Source: SLDF01 sp964537925
GTDB lineage: Bacteria > Bacteroidota > Bacteroidia > Chitinophagales > Saprospiraceae
Reading direction: 5' to 3'
NCBI GenBank assembly: GCA_964537925.1
Contig: CAZICV010000005.1
Coordinates: 186,001 to 250,000 of the forward strand
DNA: 64,000 nt
Position 1 is the first letter of the stretch, and each line of letters starts with the position of its first letter. The position numbers were made by a program, and so were the translations under genes. A model generated the notes under the pieces. It was not told where the DNA came from and did no database searches. It worked only from the letters and a program-made list of their open reading frames with translations. Shown one piece after another: positions 27,297 through 33,700 of this stretch.

Positions 27297-27616
27297 AATT
27301 GACGATGCTTTCGCGATCTGGAGCTTTTACGTCAGGGATATATGTATTTCTCCCGGCCCTGTGCCGGTGGGAAGGAGTGGTTGTGGCCGCCTTGTGGCGG
27401 GCCATGCCGGTCTCTCTCCATAAACACCCTCTCTTCTTCGGTTCCATATCACGCAGCGCTTTGTGTATGTTCACAAGCAGGACTTTGGTATAGCCTTATC
27501 TGACCATCTTTAAAAAAAACTTGACCGATGAAGACATATCTTATGGTTGCCGGTTCCACGCGCCGGGGCGGTAGGGGAAGCGCGATCTTATCACCCGCCA
27601 AAAAGAAATTGCACGT
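27297..27616 (+). other. Region between riboswitch and DUF6580 gene (expression platform?)
   Basis: No B12 receptor gene is present although a TonB receptor (BtuB) often follows this riboswitch. The stretch has two GC-rich hairpins: CCGGC/GCCGG at 27353-27367, and GGCCGCC / GGCGGGCC at 27385-27403 with a TTGT loop. Neither has a T-run, so the switching mechanism (termination or ribosome-site masking) is not evident. A possible 30-codon ORF at 27528 is listed separately. Confidence 0.4.
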
Positions 27617-27620
27617 ATGA
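27528..27620 (+). CDS. Possible 30-residue leader ORF coupled to DUF6580 gene
   Basis: ATG at 27528 opens 30 codons (MKTYLMVAG..., ending KKKLHV) and stops at TGA 27618-27620, which overlaps the ATG of the DUF6580 gene (27617-27619) in an ATGA arrangement. Overlapping stop/start codons are used elsewhere in this operon. It may be a translation-coupled leader peptide or chance; the composition is Arg/Gly-rich and no family is recognised. Confidence 0.25.
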   Translation: MKTYLMVAGSTRRGGRGSAILSPAKKKLHV

Positions 27621-28192
27621 GCGGCCGGATTAACCTTCGTTTTGCGACCTTGTCGGCCATGATCCTGTTGGCCGCGTTCAGCCGGGTCATGCCGCATATG
27701 CCCAATTTCTCGCCGCTGGGGGCTATAGGACTGTTCGGAGCGGCCTATTTTGCACACAGGTGGCAGGCTTTCCTGGTGCCGATCGCGGCGACCTGGCTCA
27801 GCGACCTGTTCATCAACAACGTGATCTACGCGCGCTATTACCCGGAGTTTACCTGGTTTTACAGCGGATTTTACTGGCAGTACGGGGGCTACCTGCTGAT
27901 CGTGCTGGCGGGTATATTGATCTTCAGGCGAGTGAGCATGCAGAGAGTATTTGCCGGAGCACTGTGCAGCTCAGCCATTTTTTTCCTGGTATCCAACTTC
28001 GGGGTCTGGGTGGGTGGTACGATGTACCCGCAGACTATCGAGGGACTGACGGCCTGTTATGCAGCCGGTGTCCCGTTCCTCAAGGGGACATTGCTCGGCG
28101 ATTTGTTTTACACTGGCGCCCTGTTCGGGACATTTGCCCTCGCACAGAGGCGATTCCCGGCGCTCAGAGCTGACTACCGTCTTGGGGCCTGA
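27617..28192 (+). CDS. DUF6580 putative transport membrane protein (B12-regulated)
   Basis: A 191-residue integral membrane protein of the DUF6580 type with about five TM helices, starting with a motif-rich N-terminus (AFSRVMPHMPNFSPLGAIGLFGAAYF) and a periplasm-facing loop LSDLFINNVIYARY. It sits first in an operon behind a cobalamin riboswitch, so it is likely involved in uptake of a corrinoid or precursor, although no member is characterised as far as I know. It resembles the substrate-specific S components of energy-coupling factor transporters in size and TM count (inference). The next gene overlaps it by 11 bp. Confidence 0.85.
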   Translation: MSGRINLRFATLSAMILLAAFSRVMPHMPNFSPLGAIGLFGAAYFAHRWQAFLVPIAATWLSDLFINNVIYARYYPEFTWFYSGFYWQYGGYLLIVLAGILIFRRVSMQRVFAGALCSSAIFFLVSNFGVWVGGTMYPQTIEGLTACYAAGVPFLKGTLLGDLFYTGALFGTFALAQRRFPALRADYRLGA

Positions 28193-28436
28193 AGATAAGC
28201 GCTGTCCATGCTGTCATGTTTTCTTTGCATGCAGCTCGGGGTCGATCCGGTCTTGCCATTGCATGACAGTCGACCTGGACGATGGAGAAAGAAAGTATAT
28301 ACAGGAGCGGTTTGACGGTTGTCTATGCAATGCATGTCTGAAAGCGATGCAGGCAGCCGGTCGCGTACCACAGGAAGAAAGCCCGGATCAGCGAACGATA
28401 TGGGGTCTGTCAAAGCCAAACGAACAAATACTATGA
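28182..28436 (+). CDS. Cysteine-rich CWC-type protein
   Basis: About 84 residues from a TTG start at 28182 overlapping the DUF6580 end. It has the Cys-rich CWC pattern: CPCCHVFF, CSSG, CHC, then CLCNACL near the end, with an acidic VDLDDGERKYI between. The arrangement suggests metal binding or a structural Zn site. CWC proteins are known only as a family (PF14375-like) of unknown function. Its location in a B12-repressed operon and the ATGA overlap with the next gene (28433) indicate translational coupling. The start codon is uncertain, as there is no in-frame ATG before the Cys motifs. Confidence 0.65.
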   Translation: MGPEDKRCPCCHVFFACSSGSIRSCHCMTVDLDDGERKYIQERFDGCLCNACLKAMQAAGRVPQEESPDQRTIWGLSKPNEQIL

Positions 28437-28816
28437 CACGGGAAGAAAGAATCGACCAGTCCGAGACACATATCTTCAAAGCTGTGTTTCCCAATACGAC
28501 CAACCATTACGATACCTTGTTTGGCGGTACGGCCATGCACCTGATGGACGAGGTGGCATTCATCACCGCTACCAGGTTCAGCCGCCAGCGTATGGTCACC
28601 GTGAGCAGCGATCGCATCGACTTTACGAAGCCGATCCCTGCCGGTACCATCGTGGAGCTTATCGGGCGGGTAGTGCATATCGGCAATACCAGCCTCAAGG
28701 TCAGCGTGGATATCTTCATAGAGCAGATGTATTCCTACTCGCGTGAGAAGGCGGTGAGCGGGCTGTTTACTTTCGTGGCGATCGATGAACACAAACAGCC
28801 GGTCCGGATCGAATGA
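28433..28816 (+). CDS. Hotdog-fold acyl-CoA thioesterase
   Basis: A 127-residue single hotdog domain with the YciA/acyl-CoA hydrolase signature HYDTLFGGTAMHLMDEVAF; the Asp in MDE is the likely catalytic residue. It hydrolyses acyl-CoA to free acid and CoA in the cytoplasm; the chain-length preference cannot be read. The start ATG overlaps the CWC stop (ATGA). Its 3' 64 codons plus 87 bp beyond the stop are repeated nearly perfectly at 38104-38382, so the gene end is one boundary of the repeat-flanked segment. Confidence 0.93.
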   Translation: MTREERIDQSETHIFKAVFPNTTNHYDTLFGGTAMHLMDEVAFITATRFSRQRMVTVSSDRIDFTKPIPAGTIVELIGRVVHIGNTSLKVSVDIFIEQMYSYSREKAVSGLFTFVAIDEHKQPVRIE

Positions 28817-28903
28817 GAGGTTCCGGGGGAAGAGTGGTTTTGTCCTGGTTTGCTTGGATATACGCGCCGGGTGCCGTATCTTAATAAGATGGACCTGTGT
28901 GAA
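28625..28903 (+). repeat. 279-bp direct repeat, copy A
   Basis: Identical to 38104-38382 except at four positions (28639 T/C, 28873 G/T, 28891 G/A, 28893 A/G), about 98.6 percent. It covers the last 64 codons of the thioesterase gene including the stop, plus 87 bp downstream. The offset between copies is 9479 bp. Confidence 0.95.
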
Positions 28904-29027
28904 ACAGGGACTTGCGGTGCGGATTCCTACTATAGAGACATTTCGTCGCCGACAGCAAGAGGAAGGACCGGTGCGCGGACCGGTGAACCATCGACTACTC
29001 GCCTTTTCCAGTCATCCTGAATGTGCT

Positions 29028-29453
29028 TCAGAGGTGTTTTTCCGAAAACTGCCGACAGTATTCTTTGATCTGATCCCTGACCAACCTGAACTGTTCGGCG
29101 ATTTCCTGGTCGGAACCGTGTGCATGTGCGGGATCGGAAAAACTGTGATGTATCCTTACTGCATTGGTAGGAAATACGGGACACTGTTCTCTAGCGTGGT
29201 CACAAACTGTCAGTACGAAGTCAAAGTCGATGCCGATACAGGCGTCTACATGATCGGAAGTGTGTCCCGAAATGTCCAGCCCGTCCTCTGACATGACCGT
29301 CACTGCTCTTGGATGTACGCCATGCGGTGCAGTTCCTGCGCTATATATATCTGCCCTGTTGCCTGCAAAGTAGCGAAGATATCCTTCTGCCATCTGGCTG
29401 CGGCAGCTGTTGCCAGTGCAGAGTACCAGTATCTTCCTGCGTGTGGTGGTCAT
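29028..29453 (-). CDS. arsC: Arsenate reductase, LMW protein phosphatase type
   Basis: The 141-residue product has the P-loop CTGNSCRSQMAEGYL near the N-terminus, the ArsC/LMW-PTP signature with nucleophile Cys, a second Cys in LTVCDHAREQCP and a C-terminal DQIKEYC region. It reduces arsenate to arsenite with thioredoxin or bacillithiol/glutaredoxin-type reductant. The start at 29453 (MTTTRRKILVLC) overlaps the stop of the 41-residue ORF. It ends the operon arsR-DUF6428-ORF-arsC. Normally an arsenite efflux gene (ACR3 or arsB) follows; none is seen before the repeat boundary. Confidence 0.9.
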   Translation of the reverse strand: MTTTRRKILVLCTGNSCRSQMAEGYLRYFAGNRADIYSAGTAPHGVHPRAVTVMSEDGLDISGHTSDHVDACIGIDFDFVLTVCDHAREQCPVFPTNAVRIHHSFSDPAHAHGSDQEIAEQFRLVRDQIKEYCRQFSEKHL

Positions 29454-29575
29454 ACCAGTAGCCAGATGATGTTGATAAGACAAAATTTGGGGTCAAACCC
29501 AAAGATCAGCTGCAGGACTATGACAGAGCTGATGATGACTGCCGGTTTTCTGTATCTCAGGAGCTTTTCCTTCAT
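29450..29575 (-). CDS. 41-residue membrane peptide in ars operon
   Basis: ATG at 29575 to stop at 29450-29452 gives 41 residues: a basic start (MKEKLLRYRKPA) and one long hydrophobic stretch (VIISSVIVLQLIFGF, then LINIIWLLV). The stop overlaps the ATG of arsC (ATGA), and the gap to the DUF6428 gene is only 2 bp, so it is embedded in the operon. It looks like a single-pass inner-membrane peptide. No family is named by me with confidence; membrane peptides of this size do occur in Bacteroidota ars operons, so it may be a conserved, unannotated component. Confidence 0.55.
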   Translation of the reverse strand: MKEKLLRYRKPAVIISSVIVLQLIFGFDPKFCLINIIWLLV

Positions 29576-29577
29576 GG

Positions 29578-30099
29578 TCAGCAGCAGCCGTTACCGGGTG
29601 AACAGGTCGAAATGATCACAGGCGCAGGACCGGATGACCTCAGTGCATCCGCTGTGCCGGGTATATAGCACAGGCTGTCGGCCAGGCACTGTGTCCTGGT
29701 AGGAGTCAGTACAAATACCCCATTGTCAAAGTCAAGCCCAAAGCGTCCTACAGTCTGCCAGTCTGCACTGGCGGCAGTAGAAGCAGCAGCCGATCGCTTG
29801 GATCTTACCATATATTCTACTTCGATGTCCAGGTCTTCCGGACGATACAGTTGCTCCGAAAGAGCGACAATCTTCTCAAATTTCCGGGGACTGAGCCGGT
29901 GGTCATAGTCATCAGAGACCCACAACTGCAGGTTGATACTCTTTTGGGTCCTGGCAGTACCTCCGCAGTCGACAAACTGTCGTGAAACGATACCTATCTC
30001 CGTAAGATGAAAATGTGCGGGTACCGGGGTTCCGTCCGGGCTGGTAAAGTCTAGCTGCGATACCTGTTGCAGCAGCTCTTTTAGTGCAGAAAGTTTCAT
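29578..30099 (-). CDS. DUF6428 protein
   Basis: A 173-residue protein with the DUF6428 hallmarks: KELLQQVSQLDF, GTPVPAHFHLTEIG and LQLWVSDDYDHRL in the N-terminal half. It ends in a Cys-rich tail (CSPGNGCC), which suggests thiol coordination of arsenite or a metal. The family is almost always found between arsR and arsC in Bacteroidota, as here (1 bp from arsR, 2 bp from the next ORF), but has no assigned reaction. A chaperone-like or arsenite-handling role is inference. Confidence 0.8.
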   Translation of the reverse strand: MKLSALKELLQQVSQLDFTSPDGTPVPAHFHLTEIGIVSRQFVDCGGTARTQKSINLQLWVSDDYDHRLSPRKFEKIVALSEQLYRPEDLDIEVEYMVRSKRSAAASTAASADWQTVGRFGLDFDNGVFVLTPTRTQCLADSLCYIPGTADALRSSGPAPVIISTCSPGNGCC

Positions 30100-30100
30100 G

Positions 30101-30451
30101 TTATTCAGTGGCTCGAGGTTGACAACAAAGGCTTCCTTGCTCTACAAGTGAGGAGAGTAGACGCCGAAAGTAGCTTTCTAATACTTCGATGGCAGCAGGA
30201 TCAATACAGTAGCAGATAGTGTTGCCTTCGATACTGCCTCTTATCAGACCTGCTGATTTGAGTTCTTTCAGGTGCTGGGAGACAGTAGGCTGGGCCAGAG
30301 GCAAGACTTCGACGAGGTCTCCACATATACAGGAGTTTACAGCTGCCAGATGTTCTATGATAGCGATCCTGGCCGGGTGGCCCAGCGCTTTCGCGATCGT
30401 CGCGATACTATTTTGGGCTGTCGTGAACCGGTCTACTTTACTTGCTCCCAT
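30101..30451 (-). CDS. arsR: ArsR/SmtB-family metalloregulator
   Basis: A 116-residue winged-helix repressor with the ArsR DNA-binding segment QPTVSQHLKELKSAGLI and the metal-sensing helix element NSCICGDLVE, whose Cys pair corresponds to the arsenite/metal thiol site of ArsR. More Cys lie in CYC and the C-terminal CC. It would repress its own operon and release on arsenite. It is the first gene of the operon, and two palindromes (30462-30475, 30479-30495) lie just upstream, matching a self-regulated operator. Confidence 0.92.
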   Translation of the reverse strand: MGASKVDRFTTAQNSIATIAKALGHPARIAIIEHLAAVNSCICGDLVEVLPLAQPTVSQHLKELKSAGLIRGSIEGNTICYCIDPAAIEVLESYFRRLLSSLVEQGSLCCQPRATE

Positions 30452-30461
30452 TTTTTATTTT

Positions 30462-30495
30462 AATATTGCAATATTACGATGATAGAATCTATCAT
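30462..30495 (-). promoter_or_regulatory. Tandem palindromes, putative ArsR operator
   Basis: AATATTGCAATATT (30462-30475) and ATGATAG-AAT-CTATCAT (30479-30495) are perfect palindromes, 11 and 28 bp upstream of the arsR start. They are the most symmetrical sequences in this leader and lie where an autorepressor would bind. Binding is inferred, not shown. Confidence 0.5.
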
Positions 30496-30551
30496 GCAAA
30501 CATCCCGGAAAAATTCTGGGCATTGTCTTTGAATATAGATAATATAAAGCA

Positions 30552-31064
30552 TCAGTTTAGAAAGGGCTTTAACTGATCCTTCTGCTTCTCATACAGCCCC
30601 CGGTTGCCATTGATCGGGATATGGATGGCGCTGCCACGTCCGGCCTTGAGACCTATCCTGCCTCCCAGGATCACACCGCCCACCAGCGCACCGATACCCA
30701 GTACCACTGTGGCCGGACCCAGCAGGATCGCTTCGATCCCGTCCATACTGGCAGCCCCTGCCAGTATCGCCAGGCCAGGTATACTTCCTATTGCCATTCC
30801 CACAAGCAGGCCCCTCCCGCTGCGGTCTCTCTTCGTCCGCAGGTCGATATAGTGGATATCCTCTACCGCCAGCAGGATGCTCTGCTCCCTGGTATCGGTC
30901 AGCAGTATCGAATCAGCCTCCAGAGACCGCAGATAGCCGATCTTTTTGCGATGTGCTTCGAATGTCTTCACCTCCGCCAGGCGCAGGGTATCTCCCGTTT
31001 GTGCCGCGCAGATGAGCGACAGGCATAGCATGGAGAATACAAAGCATACTCTGTATACTAACAT
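30552..31064 (-). CDS. Exported protein with glycine-zipper segment, unknown function
   Basis: 170 residues with a signal peptide (VCFVFSMLCLSLICAAQ). The N-terminal half is a small alpha/beta-like stretch (TFEAHRKKIGYLRSL and ILLAVEDIHYIDL). Residues ~95-150 are Gly/Ala-rich hydrophobic helices (GLLVGMAIGSIPGLAIL, VVLGIGALVGGVILGG), suggesting a membrane-associated glycine-zipper hairpin. No family recognised. It is one of six minus-strand genes with export signals in the accessory segment; the spacing to the next upstream gene (~110 bp) leaves the operon relation open. Confidence 0.55.
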   Translation of the reverse strand: MLVYRVCFVFSMLCLSLICAAQTGDTLRLAEVKTFEAHRKKIGYLRSLEADSILLTDTREQSILLAVEDIHYIDLRTKRDRSGRGLLVGMAIGSIPGLAILAGAASMDGIEAILLGPATVVLGIGALVGGVILGGRIGLKAGRGSAIHIPINGNRGLYEKQKDQLKPFLN

Positions 31065-31173
31065 AGTTAATAGTCTTTTTGAATGAAATTAATTGTCTCG
31101 CGGCCTGTCACAGCCGATCGCGCACCCTCTTTGCCGGTGTCAGTTTCTTCCTAAGCCTCTTCCTTAAAGGCTC

Positions 31174-31728
31174 TTAAAATCTGTACAGTATTCCCATAGT
31201 CAAGCCGTCTCTGAACGAAAACTCCAGCGGAAACGAGACAAGTACAGAGAACCCTACCCGGAAATGCAACGGAGTTTTCCGGATTTCCAGGTCAACCATC
31301 GGTCCGCCCACCAGCCCCCATCTGTACATATCCTCAGAGAACCTGTACATCATCATGCCAGCAGCCAGCCAGGTATGCACCCCGGTCCACGGTTTGACGA
31401 CGGATAGAACACAGTGAGCGTATGATATCTGGATAGCCGGAGCGGGAAACAGGCCTGTCTCCTCTTCGACATACTCATGGCGCTTTCTCGGCAGATCAGC
31501 AATGCCTCCGAACATTTCGATCATCCCATGCTTCCACACCACACCTCCTACTACGATGCCGGTATGCTGCCCCAATACAAGACCCGCACTCACAGAATGT
31601 CGGACCGGGTACCGGTCATCAGTCATTACTATGGTAGAACTGTCCTGCTGTGCGACTGCTGTCATTACTGTGCACAGTAGCAGGATGGGTATGATGTGTT
31701 GAATAAGTATGTGATGATATCCACTCAT
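31174..31728 (-). CDS. Small outer-membrane beta-barrel-like protein (paralogue A)
   Basis: 184 residues with a signal peptide ending near IPILLLCTVMTAVAQ, then alternating polar/hydrophobic strands and a terminal aromatic residue (TMGILYRF), as in outer-membrane barrels. It resembles the neighbour at 31751-32302 in order of segments: VLGQHTGIVVGGVVWKHGMIEM against INEGISFAASVWRYGRVEM, and GGPMVDL against GGPFITL. The two are probably tandem paralogues 22 bp apart. No function can be given. Confidence 0.55.
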   Translation of the reverse strand: MSGYHHILIQHIIPILLLCTVMTAVAQQDSSTIVMTDDRYPVRHSVSAGLVLGQHTGIVVGGVVWKHGMIEMFGGIADLPRKRHEYVEEETGLFPAPAIQISYAHCVLSVVKPWTGVHTWLAAGMMMYRFSEDMYRWGLVGGPMVDLEIRKTPLHFRVGFSVLVSFPLEFSFRDGLTMGILYRF

Positions 31729-31750
31729 ATTAGTTCGTTGACCGGGTAAA

Positions 31751-32302
31751 CTAGAAATGGTAATACAGCGTAGCCGCGGGGCCGATACCCACTCTGCCCT
31801 TAAAGGTATTCGTATGGTAAAACAACAGCTCCGCCTGCAAGCTCACCCTGGCCTCAGGAGCCAAAAGTGTAATGAACGGTCCGCCGGCCTTACCCCATAC
31901 CTGATTTCTCTCACTCCAAATAAACACCACCGGCCCACCACTCACACCGCCCGACAGAGACAACCTGCCAGAGTAGAGCGCTATCGATCCGGGCCAGTAC
32001 TGCCGGTAAAACACCTGCAAACAAGGGTGCGGACCGACAGTCTCCGGCAGCGGCAGTATACGCCACAGCACATCATAAGGTCGGATATAATCCGACAGCA
32101 GCAGAGACATTTCTACTCTTCCATAACGCCACACACTTGCAGCGAAGGAGATTCCCTCATTGATTCCTGCAGTGACCCCAATTGCAATTTTGCGAGGCCT
32201 GTTCCTTTCGGGTATTTGTTCTTTATCTACCTGTGCCAGTAAGGTTGCTCCATACAACAGGAGGAAAAGGAAGAGAACATTCCTTATTCTACGGACGCTC
32301 AT
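31751..32302 (-). CDS. Small outer-membrane beta-barrel-like protein (paralogue B)
   Basis: 183 residues from the ATG at 32302, chosen so that MSVRRIRNVLFLFLLLYG forms the signal sequence; an upstream ATG at 32329 is the alternative. The mature part is strand-rich with Gly and ends in an aromatic (AATLYYHF). It shares segment order with the gene at 31174-31728 and is probably a tandem duplicate. Function is unknown; both lie downstream of the PQQ-type lipoprotein gene. Confidence 0.55.
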   Translation of the reverse strand: MSVRRIRNVLFLFLLLYGATLLAQVDKEQIPERNRPRKIAIGVTAGINEGISFAASVWRYGRVEMSLLLSDYIRPYDVLWRILPLPETVGPHPCLQVFYRQYWPGSIALYSGRLSLSGGVSGGPVVFIWSERNQVWGKAGGPFITLLAPEARVSLQAELLFYHTNTFKGRVGIGPAATLYYHF

Positions 32303-32373
32303 ATCGTATTGGAGTTTTGATATTATCATTAGTCAGGCAGGCATAGCTCCGGTCCATCACAGTCGGTTTATCC

Positions 32374-33630
32374 TCACTCCAGCAGCCGGATCGCCATCAC
32401 ATAGTACCGGTCACAGGCATAGAGCAGACCCCGCTCAGGATCAACAGCCACTGTGCCGCTGAATATAGGAGTAGAAACTCGACTAGGAGACCTTTCAGAC
32501 CACATCACTTCTCCATTAAAAGCTCGCACTGCGTATAGACTACCACCTGTTGTATAGTACACTATTCCCGCATGGTATATCATAGGATATGCACCGGCGC
32601 CTGCATTGCTGATCTCCCATTTCACCGTGCCCGTAAGTGGATCTACTGCTGTCAGGAACTCTCCGTCATTCTTGTAAATGATCAGATCCTCCTCTTTTGC
32701 ATACACGATGTTGGAGTTTCCGAAGGAGCGCAGGGGGCTCAGATACCTGTTATACCAACGTATCTCACCACCATTGAGCAGGTCGAAGCAGTAGATCGTA
32801 TTGCTCCCCTGAAAGTATGCCTTATCCTCATGTATGAAGACCTGCCGCACACTCGACTGGCCACGCGGCTCGATATCCTCATGCTGCCATTCCACTTTAC
32901 GCTGCGTCAGATTATAAGCCAACACATCTACCCGGTTACGTTGCTGCTGAAAGTTGTGCATCCGGTGCTGAAATACGAGAATACTATCTCCAGATACAGG
33001 ATCAATCCAGGCATTCACACTTTCTATACTTTTACCGGCGCGGTCAAACACTTCCTCTCCCAATGTATAGATTGTATCGAACCGACCGATATCATCTAAT
33101 GAAGCCATTAACAACCAAGCTTCTGTATCTTGGTCATTGGACTCCTCAAAAAACAACCTGTCTCCTATTATCCAAGCCCTAGGATTAGAGTTGTGGGGGC
33201 TGCTTGCTTGTTGATTGGTTTGGCCCGAGGCAGGGTTAACGGTCGCTCTATGTTCCCAGCTTTTGCATATCACATAGGACCCCGGTCCACCTTCAGCTAC
33301 GGTAGTAAAGTTGCTACGTTGAAAGCCCTGCCACTTCCACTTTACAGCGCCCTCGTTATCGACATCGTGTAGTTGCAGGAAGGCATTGCCAGCAGGGGCA
33401 AAATTGCCTAGCAGTCCTGTACTGATCAGTTTCAGGTCCGGCAGGCCGAAGCTCGTATCCGGGTTCACCGGTATCCTCCACAGGATATCGAGCTTCGTCA
33501 CGGGCTCGATCGTATCGCAGGAGGCCGGATTGATCTCACACGGGTCAGGCTCCGGCAAGCAGTTCTTGTCACAACCTGCCAGTAGTAGCAGGCAGGTCCA
33601 GATGGTCAACATACTCATTCCTTTCATCAT
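32374..33630 (-). CDS. PQQ-like beta-propeller lipoprotein
   Basis: 418 residues with a lipobox (LLLLAGC, Cys near 20). The rest has repeated blade-like motifs: GAVKWKWQG, GGEIRWYNR, GTVKWEI, GEVMWSERS, AVDPERGLLYACD, typical of PQQ-like/BamB-type beta-propellers, without recognisable cofactor-binding residues. It probably serves as an envelope protein interaction scaffold; similarity to BamB is by fold only. It sits in the run of secreted proteins of the accessory segment, 70 bp after the lipase-like gene. Confidence 0.7.
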   Translation of the reverse strand: MMKGMSMLTIWTCLLLLAGCDKNCLPEPDPCEINPASCDTIEPVTKLDILWRIPVNPDTSFGLPDLKLISTGLLGNFAPAGNAFLQLHDVDNEGAVKWKWQGFQRSNFTTVAEGGPGSYVICKSWEHRATVNPASGQTNQQASSPHNSNPRAWIIGDRLFFEESNDQDTEAWLLMASLDDIGRFDTIYTLGEEVFDRAGKSIESVNAWIDPVSGDSILVFQHRMHNFQQQRNRVDVLAYNLTQRKVEWQHEDIEPRGQSSVRQVFIHEDKAYFQGSNTIYCFDLLNGGEIRWYNRYLSPLRSFGNSNIVYAKEEDLIIYKNDGEFLTAVDPLTGTVKWEISNAGAGAYPMIYHAGIVYYTTGGSLYAVRAFNGEVMWSERSPSRVSTPIFSGTVAVDPERGLLYACDRYYVMAIRLLE

Positions 33631-33700
33631 TTTGGCCTTCTTTGATCATTCAAGTGCGCAGGGGAGGTGCATCCTTCCCCTGCGTATCACAAGTCCGTAC

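Noticed and set aside
27299..27493. 64-codon plus-strand frame after the cobalamin riboswitch as a gene
   Set aside because: It has no recognisable family and poor codon structure, and it crosses hairpins; a structured leader is more likely.
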